A DNA stretch of 64,000 bases, taken from Citrobacter freundii. Its GTDB lineage: Bacteria > Bacteroidota > Bacteroidia > Chitinophagales > Chitinophagaceae. The position numbers and the translations under genes are program-made. Numbering within the stretch: the stretch's first letter is position 1; each line of letters opens with the position of its first letter. Positions 1 through 6,639 of the stretch are shown in pieces. The notes beneath the pieces are model-generated. The model worked only from the letters and a program-made list of their open reading frames with translations. It had not been told where the DNA came from and did not search any database. The stretch covers positions 62,001 through 126,000 of the forward strand of contig QFQQ01000007.1 of the NCBI GenBank assembly GCA_003243445.1, in the 5' to 3' direction.

Positions 1-361
1 CCTCGTCGCCATTTTCTTCACTTTCCCCGCTTTCCTCGTTTTCATCAGGAACTTCCTGCAGATCATCGTCATCATCTTCTTCATCACCCTCGATCTCAGG
101 TTCGTCCTCAAGATCGTCAAGCTCTTCAGTATCGTCATCATCATCCGGTTCATCATTATTATCAGCTGATCGCCCCGGACCATCTTCGGCAATGATCGAA
201 GCTTTTGCGGGTGGGTTTTCCAGCAATGAATGGTCGCCGATTGATTGCATTTGTGCCATCGCTAGTTCATGCTGCAATTCTTTGTCTTCTTTCACCTGTT
301 GGGGATCCGAAGCGGATGCATTCTGTTCCGTTCTTTGTTTATTTTTTTTATTGAGTGTCAT
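1..361 (-). CDS. Acidic low-complexity hypothetical protein, C-terminus cut by window edge
   Basis: Reading from an ATG at 361-359, the minus strand stays open for 120 codons to the window edge, so the 3' end is missing. The visible protein starts with a lysine- and asparagine-rich stretch (MTLNKKNKQRTEQ). From about residue 70 it becomes almost pure Asp/Glu with repeated DDD and EE runs. No enzyme motif or signal peptide is visible and I do not recognise a family. It is divergent from the DUF892 gene at 690, which also ends in an acidic tail; the two may share a regulatory region. The open frame and sharp composition bias support a real gene, but the low complexity makes homology unreliable. 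Confidence 0.6.
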   Translation of the reverse strand, partial: MTLNKKNKQRTEQNASASDPQQVKEDKELQHELAMAQMQSIGDHSLLENPPAKASIIAEDGPGRSADNNDEPDDDDDTEELDDLEDEPEIEGDEEDDDDDLQEVPDENEESGESEENGDE

Positions 362-689
362 ATCAAAAAATGATTGTAAATAATATTTGTTGACTCTATA
401 GTCCTGGCAAAAATGTGCCATGATCAGCGAACGAAGCCTTATACGCTGAATAAGGAAGTGTTAGCGGCTCATATGTTTGCGCACGCACGTATTACCCGGC
501 AATACGGGTATAAACAGACCTCACAGATATGTATCTGTTCGTCCTCTTTTTACCACATTCTTCCAACTGGTTGTGTAACCATACCGGTATCTCATGGTTT
601 ATCCGGATATAATGGATCAAAAACAACAGTGCATGCGATGGCACGCACTTTGACTTTTATTGTCGATTGATCATTAAAAAAATCATGTT
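362..689. other. Divergent intergenic region without a supported gene
   Basis: This 328-base space separates the acidic protein gene (minus) from the DUF892 gene (plus), so it should hold both promoters. I see small hairpins, for example around 442-460 and 493-511, but no exact TAnnTTTG box and no convincing gene. An 85-codon open frame at 413-670 has no recognisable features and was rejected. Confidence 0.5.
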
Positions 690-1310
690 ATGGCTAATAC
701 AAAAGCAGCAGCTAAAAAGACTGCAAAGAAAAAAACACAGCAACAGCCGGCGGGCGCGGGCGCAGGCAACACACAATTGGAAAAGCTTTTTCACGACAGT
801 GTAAAAGATATTTACTGGGCTGAAAAAGCATTGACCAAAGCCTTGAAAAAAATGATGAAGAACGCTACTACGGAAGAACTTCAAAGTGCTATTGAAGAAC
901 ACATCTCCCAGACCGAAGGCCAGGTGGGAAGGCTGGAGCAAGTATTTGAGAAACTCGGCAAAAAGCCCCAGGCAAAAAAATGCGAAGCGATGGAAGGCCT
1001 GATCAAAGAAGGCGAGTCGATTATTGAAGAAACGGAAGATGGAAGTATGACCCGTGATGTGGGCATCATCATGGCTGCGCAAAAAGTGGAGCATTATGAG
1101 ATTGCTACTTATGGCTCCCTGGTGCAGCTGGCATACACGATGGGCCAGGATGAGATCGCTTCAATTTTACAGGAGACACTGGACGAAGAAAAGCAAACGG
1201 ACGAAAACCTGACACAGATCGCCGAAAACAATATTAATTGGGAAGCCGAGTCAGAGGATGGTGGAGAAGATCAGGAAGAGGAAGATGAAAACGAAGAGGA
1301 AGATGCTTAA
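690..1310 (+). CDS. DUF892 (YciE/YciF-type) ferritin-like protein with charged tails
   Basis: A 206-residue protein whose core, about residues 28-185, matches the DUF892 ferritin-like family by its opening motif (LEKLFHDSVKDIYWAEKAL) and by helices carrying the HISQTEGQ, KVEHYEIATYG and LDEEKQTDE motifs. These Glu and His residues would form the di-iron-type centre of a four-helix bundle. Family members are often stress- or stationary-phase-linked; their reaction is not established. Residues 1-27 are a histone-like tail rich in Ala and Lys followed by Gly/Ala. The last 20 residues are almost all Glu/Asp. No signal peptide, so cytoplasmic. A strong terminator follows at 1347. Confidence 0.88.
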   Translation: MANTKAAAKKTAKKKTQQQPAGAGAGNTQLEKLFHDSVKDIYWAEKALTKALKKMMKNATTEELQSAIEEHISQTEGQVGRLEQVFEKLGKKPQAKKCEAMEGLIKEGESIIEETEDGSMTRDVGIIMAAQKVEHYEIATYGSLVQLAYTMGQDEIASILQETLDEEKQTDENLTQIAENNINWEAESEDGGEDQEEEDENEEEDA

Positions 1311-1346
1311 CGTAAACTTGTGCCATAGTTGATGTTTACCTTTGCG

Positions 1347-1377
1347 AGGGTAGCTGCGGCTACCCTTGTTTTATTTT
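1347..1377 (+). terminator. Rho-independent terminator of the DUF892 gene
   Basis: A perfect 8-bp stem (AGGGTAGC / GCTACCCT, loop TGCG) at 1347-1366 is followed by a T-rich tail, 37 bases after the stop codon. Confidence 0.85.
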
Positions 1378-1409
1378 CACTACAACCGAAGAAACTTTTA
1401 GATTGCCTG

Positions 1410-1482
1410 CTTCGCTTCAGCGGACATGGCCCGCAGACATTTCCGCCGAAGGAGGATTTCGCAGATTTATCTATCTTTTACT
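1410..1482. repeat. Degenerate copy of the CGCAGAT intergenic repeat
   Basis: This stretch holds CCCGCAGACATTTCCGCCG and then GGAGGATTTCGCAGATTTAT. It resembles the end of the 10750-11033 element, which also pairs CGCAGAT units with a TCCGCCGGAGGAGG segment. It runs into the 3' end of the PIN toxin gene. Confidence 0.5.
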
Positions 1483-1899
1483 ATGCTCAATCGCACTCAA
1501 GACCTCATCTGGAGTCAAAACTGCCAGCTTGCTGCCTTTATAGTCTTTCACATTTCTTGTGATTATCAGATTGACCTTTTTGTTTGCCAACGCAGTGTTA
1601 TATTGAATGGAGTCTTCGAAATCCTTGAAATCACTTGTTAGTGATTTTGAAATTATGTCACTGGTAACGTCAAGTGTCTCCGTTAAAGACTCGAGATCTT
1701 TCAGTAAAGAGATCATCTCTTTATGTGTACAGGTCTTCTTGATTATATAATATATAGTGGAGTAAGATAACGCAGAGATCATTAGATGGATCTTGCCTTT
1801 GTCTGCCAGGTCAAAGAGTTTCGCGGCAGATTCACTAAATGGCTTCCTGTTAGCAAGTACGTCAATGATCACATTCGTATCAATAAAAAGATTTTTCAT
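1471..1899 (-). CDS. PIN-domain ribonuclease toxin of a type II TA module
   Basis: A 142-residue PIN-domain protein. The signature N-terminal strand with the first metal-binding acid is FIDTN (Asp7). Further conserved acids lie in the DFKDFED stretch (about residues 90-96), followed by the TRNVKDY motif (about 115-120). PIN toxins are Mg-dependent RNases acting on tRNA or mRNA in the cytoplasm. Its ATG overlaps the end of the antitoxin gene by 4 bases (ATGA), which implies translational coupling and is the usual antitoxin-first order. The acidic centre looks intact. Which RNA it cleaves cannot be read from the sequence. Confidence 0.88.
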   Translation of the reverse strand: MKNLFIDTNVIIDVLANRKPFSESAAKLFDLADKGKIHLMISALSYSTIYYIIKKTCTHKEMISLLKDLESLTETLDVTSDIISKSLTSDFKDFEDSIQYNTALANKKVNLIITRNVKDYKGSKLAVLTPDEVLSAIEHSKR

Positions 1900-2144
1900 T
1901 TTCCGTGTTTTTGCTCGATACCCTTTCGCAAACTTTCTTTATAATCAAAATCGTCAGGCAAACGTATTGCTCCAACCATCCTTTTGACTTTAGGAGAAAG
2001 CTCTTCCGCTTTACCTTCTGCCCCCGAAAGGGTCTTCAGATAACTTTCCACCAGATCAGAGAGACTACGTCCCTTTTTCCGGGCATAACGTTTTGCGGTT
2101 TCGATCACATCCTGTTCAATTGTCAAGGTTAATTTGGTTGTCAT
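1896..2144 (-). CDS. Antitoxin partner of the PIN toxin (DUF6364-like, ribbon-helix-helix type)
   Basis: An 82-residue protein starting MTTKLTLTIEQDVIETAKRY. The short beta strand (KLTLTIE) and the following two helices (DVIETAKRYARKKGRS, LSDLVESYL) fit a ribbon-helix-helix DNA-binding fold. The C-terminal half (PDDFDYKESLRKGIEQK) would wrap the toxin. I chose the ATG at 2144 over a GTG one codon upstream because it sits right after the promoter. It is co-transcribed with the toxin, overlapping it by 4 bases. The inverted repeat over its promoter suggests the usual autorepression by the antitoxin or TA complex. Confidence 0.82.
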   Translation of the reverse strand: MTTKLTLTIEQDVIETAKRYARKKGRSLSDLVESYLKTLSGAEGKAEELSPKVKRMVGAIRLPDDFDYKESLRKGIEQKHGK

Positions 2145-2178
2145 CACACGTGCTTTATTTATTCAAATATACGTGTGA
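2144..2178 (-). promoter_or_regulatory. TA promoter and probable autoregulatory operator
   Basis: On the minus strand a perfect TATATTTG box (2171-2164) matches the Bacteroidota -7 consensus TAnnTTTG. It is flanked by perfect 8-bp inverted arms TCACACGT (2144-2151) and ACGTGTGA (2171-2178). One arm touches the -7 box and the other touches the start codon, so a bound dimer would block both polymerase and ribosome access. The predicted leader is very short, about 13 bases. Confidence 0.7.
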
Positions 2179-2660
2179 CTTCTTTTTTTTCAAAATTGAA
2201 ACGCCTGGTCATACTTTTTGAGCCGTCTTTCACCGACCTGAGTATTGTCTATTAGTGATCGACTCAGGTGTATGTAATCTATTGATTATAAGAATATTGC
2301 TAAGGTATGGGTTTTCATTTACTATTCCGTATGTCTATGTTTGATCTACCCATTAAAAGTTGACGAAAGATCAGTTGAGTTTCGGATCATGACTAAAGTC
2401 TGTAAAGAAGACAGGCGTGGGGGGTGTTAGATCTGCAGAAAGCTGGATGGTTATATTCTTGTAGAGGGATAGCTAGTCAGCACATATGGCTGTCTTTTTG
2501 AAGATTAAGCGAATGCTTCTACGAAGCCCCTGCGTAGCCGGAGACATTTAAAGAGCCAGTGGCCGATATCGGCTTCGATGAGTATGGCAACTGACCGGAT
2601 AGCAGTTGCGATTTCTTATTCCATCATGTATGGAATAAAAACAAGATCGGTACCGGTCGT
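2179..2660. other. Intergenic region, no gene seen
   Basis: About 480 bases between the TA promoter and the 3' end of the NRDE/ATP-grasp gene. The only structure I can point to is an 8-bp inverted repeat ACCTGAGT / ACTCAGGT at 2236-2243 and 2262-2269, without a T tail. No open frame here has family features. Confidence 0.5.
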
Positions 2661-4451
2661 TCAGATCCTGATCAATAATTTCAAATGCCTCACGCGCTGT
2701 CTGATCAGCCTGAATCCCTCGCGCAGGCTCATCAGGGAGGATCCGTTGTGCAGAAGATTTCTCCGGCTGATCTGCTGCATGAGTTTCCAGTGGCGGCAGA
2801 TCTCGCGCCAGGCAAAGAAGACTGAATGCGATGGGTCATAGATATGCGTGGGTTCGCTGCCGGCGCCGTTCAGTTCGATGATGCTGAAGTTTTTTCCGGC
2901 TGCCAAATCTTCCCAGCTGTTGAACTTGATATCCATCCGGCCATAATAGAAACCGGGGATCTGCCTGCAGAGCCGGTCGATCGTTTCCGTTAACTGATCT
3001 GTGATATGCGTGTGAAGATCGATGAACTTTGCACCGCGTGCATGATTCCCATAGGGCGATAGGGTGATGGAACAGCCAGCAGTGGGAACAGTCTGTAAAT
3101 AACTTCCATGAATACGCTGCAGGTTGGGTAGTTGCAACAGGAAGCGATCGTTGCGTTTAAGTAATGACTCGATAGATGATCTGCCGTCACCGGTTATTGT
3201 CAGCAGATCTTTACCGACAATACCGGAGATCTGTCCCTTCTCATCCCCCGGCATACGATAATAGAAGATGCCGGCTTCGTGCGGATAATCAATATACTCC
3301 TGCAGTAAAAAATCAACCCGGGTACGGGCAGCATATTCTTCCAGTTGCTGCTGCGTACGAAGCAACTTGACCTGTTTTCCTTTTTCACCGATATCCGGTT
3401 TGGCGATCAGGGGCAGTTCCCATTTTTCATCCTCCAATTCTTTCAGTAAAGACGTGATTGATGAGCCGGTACCGCAGAGCTTTGTACGTGGATAATAGCC
3501 CGATGGTATCAGTTTGTAAATATTGCTTTTTCGTTCCTGTATAAAGCCACTGTTCTCGAGGCCCGGGTTAGCTGCGCTGAAAAATAAAAGTGAACGTGAT
3601 CTTATACTCAGCCAGCACCAGTAGGGTAGCAGCGGCCCGTAAAGCATCCAGGATGGCCAGTATTCCCAATGACGAAGCCGGATGAAGAACCGTTTTATTT
3701 TCCAGTAAAGCTGAGCGGTGAATGATTGTTTTTTGGGTGTCGTCAATACCGGAAATGAGTGACTGCTGGATACATTATTTTTCATGTCCTGGTAGTGCAT
3801 TGCAGATCGGTCACTGTTGCTGAAGATGGAAGTGATACTGACGGTCTGCATCGTATTATGCCGGTTAATGATCAAACTATTCCACTGATCATGCTTGCCT
3901 GCATGCTGATGGAACCCGATCACTTTTGCCGTATTGACCGGAGAGGTGGAAGAGAACCATTCAAGGAACCATTGTTTGCGTAGTTTGGCTGCGCTGAGAT
4001 CGTACAAGGTGGCAGATGACCAGATATAAGGTTGTGAAGCGTTTAATTGCAAGGCGTGTTTATTCATCCCATCCCAGCGGCATTCCCATAACTTTTCCCT
4101 GATAAAAAGGATCAAAGTGAATGGTTCGATCTCTCCAAGATCTGCGTTTGCAAAAAAATGGATCGGCTGTGGTTGTTCAATGATATCAAGAAAGATCAGT
4201 CCGCGGCTTTTACGGTAAGCAGTTTTACGGATATGGTTTATGAAAGCACCGTTAAGTAAAACTGCGGCATCGCCATTCTGTTTCATGGCGATCCATGTAC
4301 CTGATGCATCCTGGTCGCGGGGATACAGCAATAAGGTGCCGTTGCGGTCATATACTTCCGGCGGAGCAGCAGGGCTTCTTGTGATGTGTTCATCGCGGTT
4401 GGAAGTCAGGTAAATCCCTTTGCCTGTAGGGATATAGGTTACTGTGCACAT
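2661..4451 (-). CDS. Fusion of NRDE/TANGO2-like Ntn-hydrolase fold with an ATP-grasp ligase
   Basis: 596 residues, about the sum of two separate proteins. Residues 1 to about 230 are an NRDE (TANGO2-like) domain: MCTVTYIP puts Cys at position 2, where Ntn hydrolases carry their nucleophile, and NRDE itself is at 18-21. Residues from about 255 resemble stand-alone ATP-grasp proteins: a Trp-rich segment (HWEYWPSWMLYG), FFSAANPG, the nucleotide-binding strand PLIAKPDIGEKGKQVKLL, the LLQEYIDYP strand, and a metal-ligand motif IIELNGAGSEP (Glu526, Asn528). ATP-grasp enzymes join a carboxylate to an amine or thiol using ATP; this substrate is unknown. The gene overlaps the upstream DinB gene by 13 bases, giving a DoxX-DinB-fusion operon. 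No signal peptide. Confidence 0.82.
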   Translation of the reverse strand: MCTVTYIPTGKGIYLTSNRDEHITRSPAAPPEVYDRNGTLLLYPRDQDASGTWIAMKQNGDAAVLLNGAFINHIRKTAYRKSRGLIFLDIIEQPQPIHFFANADLGEIEPFTLILFIREKLWECRWDGMNKHALQLNASQPYIWSSATLYDLSAAKLRKQWFLEWFSSTSPVNTAKVIGFHQHAGKHDQWNSLIINRHNTMQTVSITSIFSNSDRSAMHYQDMKNNVSSSHSFPVLTTPKKQSFTAQLYWKIKRFFIRLRHWEYWPSWMLYGPLLPYWCWLSIRSRSLLFFSAANPGLENSGFIQERKSNIYKLIPSGYYPRTKLCGTGSSITSLLKELEDEKWELPLIAKPDIGEKGKQVKLLRTQQQLEEYAARTRVDFLLQEYIDYPHEAGIFYYRMPGDEKGQISGIVGKDLLTITGDGRSSIESLLKRNDRFLLQLPNLQRIHGSYLQTVPTAGCSITLSPYGNHARGAKFIDLHTHITDQLTETIDRLCRQIPGFYYGRMDIKFNSWEDLAAGKNFSIIELNGAGSEPTHIYDPSHSVFFAWREICRHWKLMQQISRRNLLHNGSSLMSLREGFRLIRQRVRHLKLLIRI

Positions 4452-4948
4452 GCCTGCCTGAATTTTATGGTTGCTTCCGCCACGCCGAAGCTTTCCGGTA
4501 TGTCGATGCTTGAAAGCAGTTGAATAGCGATCCTTACCAACGCCATATGATGTACGCTGTGTTCAAGATTATAAAGTAATTCGCGATAATAATTGCTGCT
4601 GATCCGGGACGAAACATCATCCGGGCCGGCGGCGCTGACCGTGATCAGTAAAAGGCTGCGATCGGGTTTGTCAAGCTGTTGTGTCAATGCGGCTATCTCA
4701 TCAATCGCTTTGTTCCGAAATGTTTCAAGCTGCATGTCCCGTTGTCTTGCGTCATAATCGATGTGGCCTGATATGTATCCTTTATTCAGTTCCTGGAAGA
4801 ATTCTATAACATGCCGCGTGTGCTGTCCGATGCTGGCATTGGATAGCAGCGCAACCGGCTTTGTGTAAGCTTCATCGCTGAGTTGTGTCAGCAATTGTTG
4901 TAACTGATGAAGCTGTGCCGCTGTTTTTTGAATCAGTGCTGCGCTCAT
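4439..4948 (-). CDS. DinB-family protein
   Basis: A 169-residue DinB-superfamily four-helix bundle. Family members carry a three-histidine metal site. Candidate ligands here are in IGQHTRHVIEFF and NLEHSVHHMALVRI, the last being the typical C-terminal helix motif. Roles in the family include metal-dependent thiol transferases and hydrolases; this one cannot be assigned. I chose the ATG at 4948 because it overlaps the DoxX stop codon by 4 bases (ATGA). A longer frame opens at 5029 but would lie inside DoxX. It also overlaps the start of the NRDE/ATP-grasp fusion, so the three are probably translated from one transcript. Confidence 0.82.
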   Translation of the reverse strand: MSAALIQKTAAQLHQLQQLLTQLSDEAYTKPVALLSNASIGQHTRHVIEFFQELNKGYISGHIDYDARQRDMQLETFRNKAIDEIAALTQQLDKPDRSLLLITVSAAGPDDVSSRISSNYYRELLYNLEHSVHHMALVRIAIQLLSSIDIPESFGVAEATIKFRQACAQ

Positions 4949-5355
4949 GAGGTCCTGAGTTTTGTACGGTGAAGAAGACGTATTAACTGTGGCAGACAGA
5001 TCAGCAATAACAGCAGGCAGCAAAGCCATACCAGTAACGCGTAGATGAACAGTTGCCCGCCGTCATTCTGTACAACAATTCCAAGTTGCGTGAAATGAAA
5101 AAAGAGTGCACCTGACATGAGGCCCAACCCGAGCATCGCGCCAAAGATGGTCGTGCGGGGAATCAGCAGCAGGATAGACGCGAGGCCTTCCAGCACACCG
5201 GTGCCGATCCGGCCCCAGGGTTCCATACCGAGAGAAGAGAAGATATAGATGGATTCAGGGGCGGCCGTGAATTTGAAATAAAGGGTTTGGAGCATGATGA
5301 TGGCTGCAATGATGCGGCAGACCCATGCGGTTATATTTGTTTGTTTTTTTGCCAT
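4945..5355 (-). CDS. DoxX-family small membrane protein
   Basis: 136 residues with four predicted membrane helices (about 10-30, 50-67, 70-90 and 102-125) and the DoxX pattern of a lone Arg in helix 1 followed by FKFTAAPES. DoxX-like proteins are inner-membrane proteins of varied or unknown function, some linked to thiosulfate:quinone or redox chemistry. It is first in the operon with DinB and the NRDE/ATP-grasp fusion, sharing a 4-base overlap with DinB. The spacing suggests a joint role, but nothing shows what it is. The CGCAGAT repeat composite at 5379-5520 lies just upstream in the promoter region. Confidence 0.8.
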   Translation of the reverse strand: MAKKQTNITAWVCRIIAAIIMLQTLYFKFTAAPESIYIFSSLGMEPWGRIGTGVLEGLASILLLIPRTTIFGAMLGLGLMSGALFFHFTQLGIVVQNDGGQLFIYALLVWLCCLLLLLICLPQLIRLLHRTKLRTS

Positions 5356-5378
5356 GAATGATTTTTTGAATTTGAAAA

Positions 5379-5520
5379 GGGTGAGCCCGCAGATTACGCA
5401 GATTTATCTGATCATAGCTTCTTTATCCTCTGATAAAACTATTTTCAGTTTGTATCCGCAGATGACCCAGATATCTTCATGTTATCAGAAAATCGTCTCC
5501 GTAATCTGCGGGACCCAGCC
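5379..5520. repeat. CGCAGAT-family inverted composite repeat
   Basis: Arms GGGTGAGCCCGCAGATTACG (from 5379) and CGTAATCTGCGGGACCCAGC (ending near 5520) are inverted copies with few mismatches. A further CCGCAGATGACCCAGAT unit lies between them (from 5456). The element fills the space between the YHS gene and the DoxX operon. Confidence 0.8.
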
Positions 5521-5536
5521 CTTCCAATATGATTCC

Positions 5537-5980
5537 TTATTGCTGATCCTTCACCGTCGGCCATTGCTTATCCGCTTTCTCTATCAACGCAGGTTGGTCT
5601 TTTGTCCACGACTGCTTTACTTTCATATTATAGTTGAAATAAAGCTTTCCGTCAACAATGCTCCAGGTATCTGTTTGCGTGGGTGCTTTATGACCGGCAG
5701 CTGTTCCATAGGCGCAGTAACCGCCATATTGGGGCGCATAATGTTCGGGATCTTTTTTAAACGCTTCGAGGTTTTCGTTGGAAGAGAAAAGCCATGTTGC
5801 TCCTTTATAAGTGTATGCAAGACTGTCGGATCCTTTTACAGCTTTCGATTGAGTAAAGAACGCCACAGGATCGTAGCCCTTGATGGCTTTTCCTTCGGCG
5901 ATAAATACTTCTGACTTTTGGGCGGCTGCATGCAATGCAGTAGTGATGAAAATGATGAATGCAACGATAACAGATTTCAT
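5537..5980 (-). CDS. Exported YHS-domain protein
   Basis: 147 residues with a Sec signal peptide (MKSVIVAFIIFITTALHAAAQ). A YHS-type domain follows, recognisable by IKGYDPVAFFTQ, a middle FSSNENLEAFKKDPEHY segment and the PQYGGYCAYG motif with its conserved Cys. YHS domains bind metals or small ligands; this exported group has no settled function. It is 29 bases downstream of a paralogue (6010-6477), so the two are probably one transcript. Expected location is the periplasm. Confidence is high for the family and low for the role. Confidence 0.85.
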   Translation of the reverse strand: MKSVIVAFIIFITTALHAAAQKSEVFIAEGKAIKGYDPVAFFTQSKAVKGSDSLAYTYKGATWLFSSNENLEAFKKDPEHYAPQYGGYCAYGTAAGHKAPTQTDTWSIVDGKLYFNYNMKVKQSWTKDQPALIEKADKQWPTVKDQQ

Positions 5981-6009
5981 GCTGATGTGTTTTGAGTTTG
6001 AATAATTGA

Positions 6010-6477
6010 TCAGTGGATAAACTTCATCCAGTGCTGATCCGCGCTGGTCCGGAGATGGGATTCATCTTTGTTCCAGCTCTTGAGTGTGTTGTTGAAAAAT
6101 TTATTATAGAATAAGTAGAGTTTGCCGTCGACGATCTTGAATGTCTCAGGATCTACTTCCACCTTTTCACCTTTTGCTCCCATGGCGTATGCACACCAGC
6201 CTCCGTACTGCGGTTCATAACGGGAGGGATTCGCTTTGAATGCATCGCGGTTTTGTGTGCTGGCAAAACGATAAGTTAAGCCTTCGTAAACGATGCTGAT
6301 CTCTTTTTTGCCCTCAATGGCTTTGTTGCTGGTGAAGTAGGCAACGGGATCATAACCTTCAATTGCAAGGCCGGAACGTTCGATATTGAACTGCGTTTTT
6401 CGGATCTCGGCGTTTTGTGCGTGTAACAGGGACAACTGTAAGAACAGTATCAGTAAGATAATTGATAGCTTTTTCAT
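6010..6477 (-). CDS. Exported YHS-domain protein, paralogue of the downstream gene
   Basis: 155 residues when started at the ATG at 6477, which places a clean signal peptide (MKKLSIILLILFLQLSLLHAQ) at the N-terminus; a longer frame from 6612 would bury it. The YHS domain shows IEGYDPVAYFTSNKAIEG, FASTQNRDAFKANPSRY and PQYGGWCAYAMG, the same blocks as the protein at 5537-5980, so the pair is a tandem duplication. The C-terminus (LKSWNKDESHLRTSADQHW) also parallels the paralogue. Probably periplasmic. A pair of GGTTTCCGC / GCGGAAACC arms with CGCAGAT units lies upstream at 6512-6620. Confidence 0.85.
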   Translation of the reverse strand: MKKLSIILLILFLQLSLLHAQNAEIRKTQFNIERSGLAIEGYDPVAYFTSNKAIEGKKEISIVYEGLTYRFASTQNRDAFKANPSRYEPQYGGWCAYAMGAKGEKVEVDPETFKIVDGKLYLFYNKFFNNTLKSWNKDESHLRTSADQHWMKFIH

Positions 6478-6511
6478 GCCTGATTTTTTAATGGCCTGGA
6501 TGTTTGAAAAG

Positions 6512-6620
6512 GTTTCCGCAGATGGCACTGATAAAACACCTTTGCTCATAATGACGCTTGTACACAAGCCCATTTCATGCCGTTGGTGATGATTGCGCAG
6601 ATCAGCCTTCAAAAGCGGAA
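6512..6620. repeat. Degenerate CGCAGAT composite with 9-bp inverted ends
   Basis: GGTTTCCGC (6512-6520) and GCGGAAACC (about 6612-6620) are perfect inverted ends. Just inside each lies a CGCAGAT unit (TCCGCAGATGGC and GCGCAGATCAGC). Confidence 0.6.
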
Positions 6621-6639
6621 ACCATTTACTTATTGCTTA

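Noticed and set aside
413..670. 85-codon open frame upstream of the DUF892 gene
   Set aside because: No signal peptide, no family motif and odd composition; it occupies the expected promoter space of two divergent genes.
2578..2841. 87-codon frame overlapping the 3' end of the NRDE/ATP-grasp gene
   Set aside because: Mostly antisense to a well-supported gene, with no recognisable features.
5294..5914. 206-codon frame antisense to the DoxX and YHS genes
   Set aside because: It runs through a repeat composite and two supported minus-strand genes; the translation looks like antisense noise.
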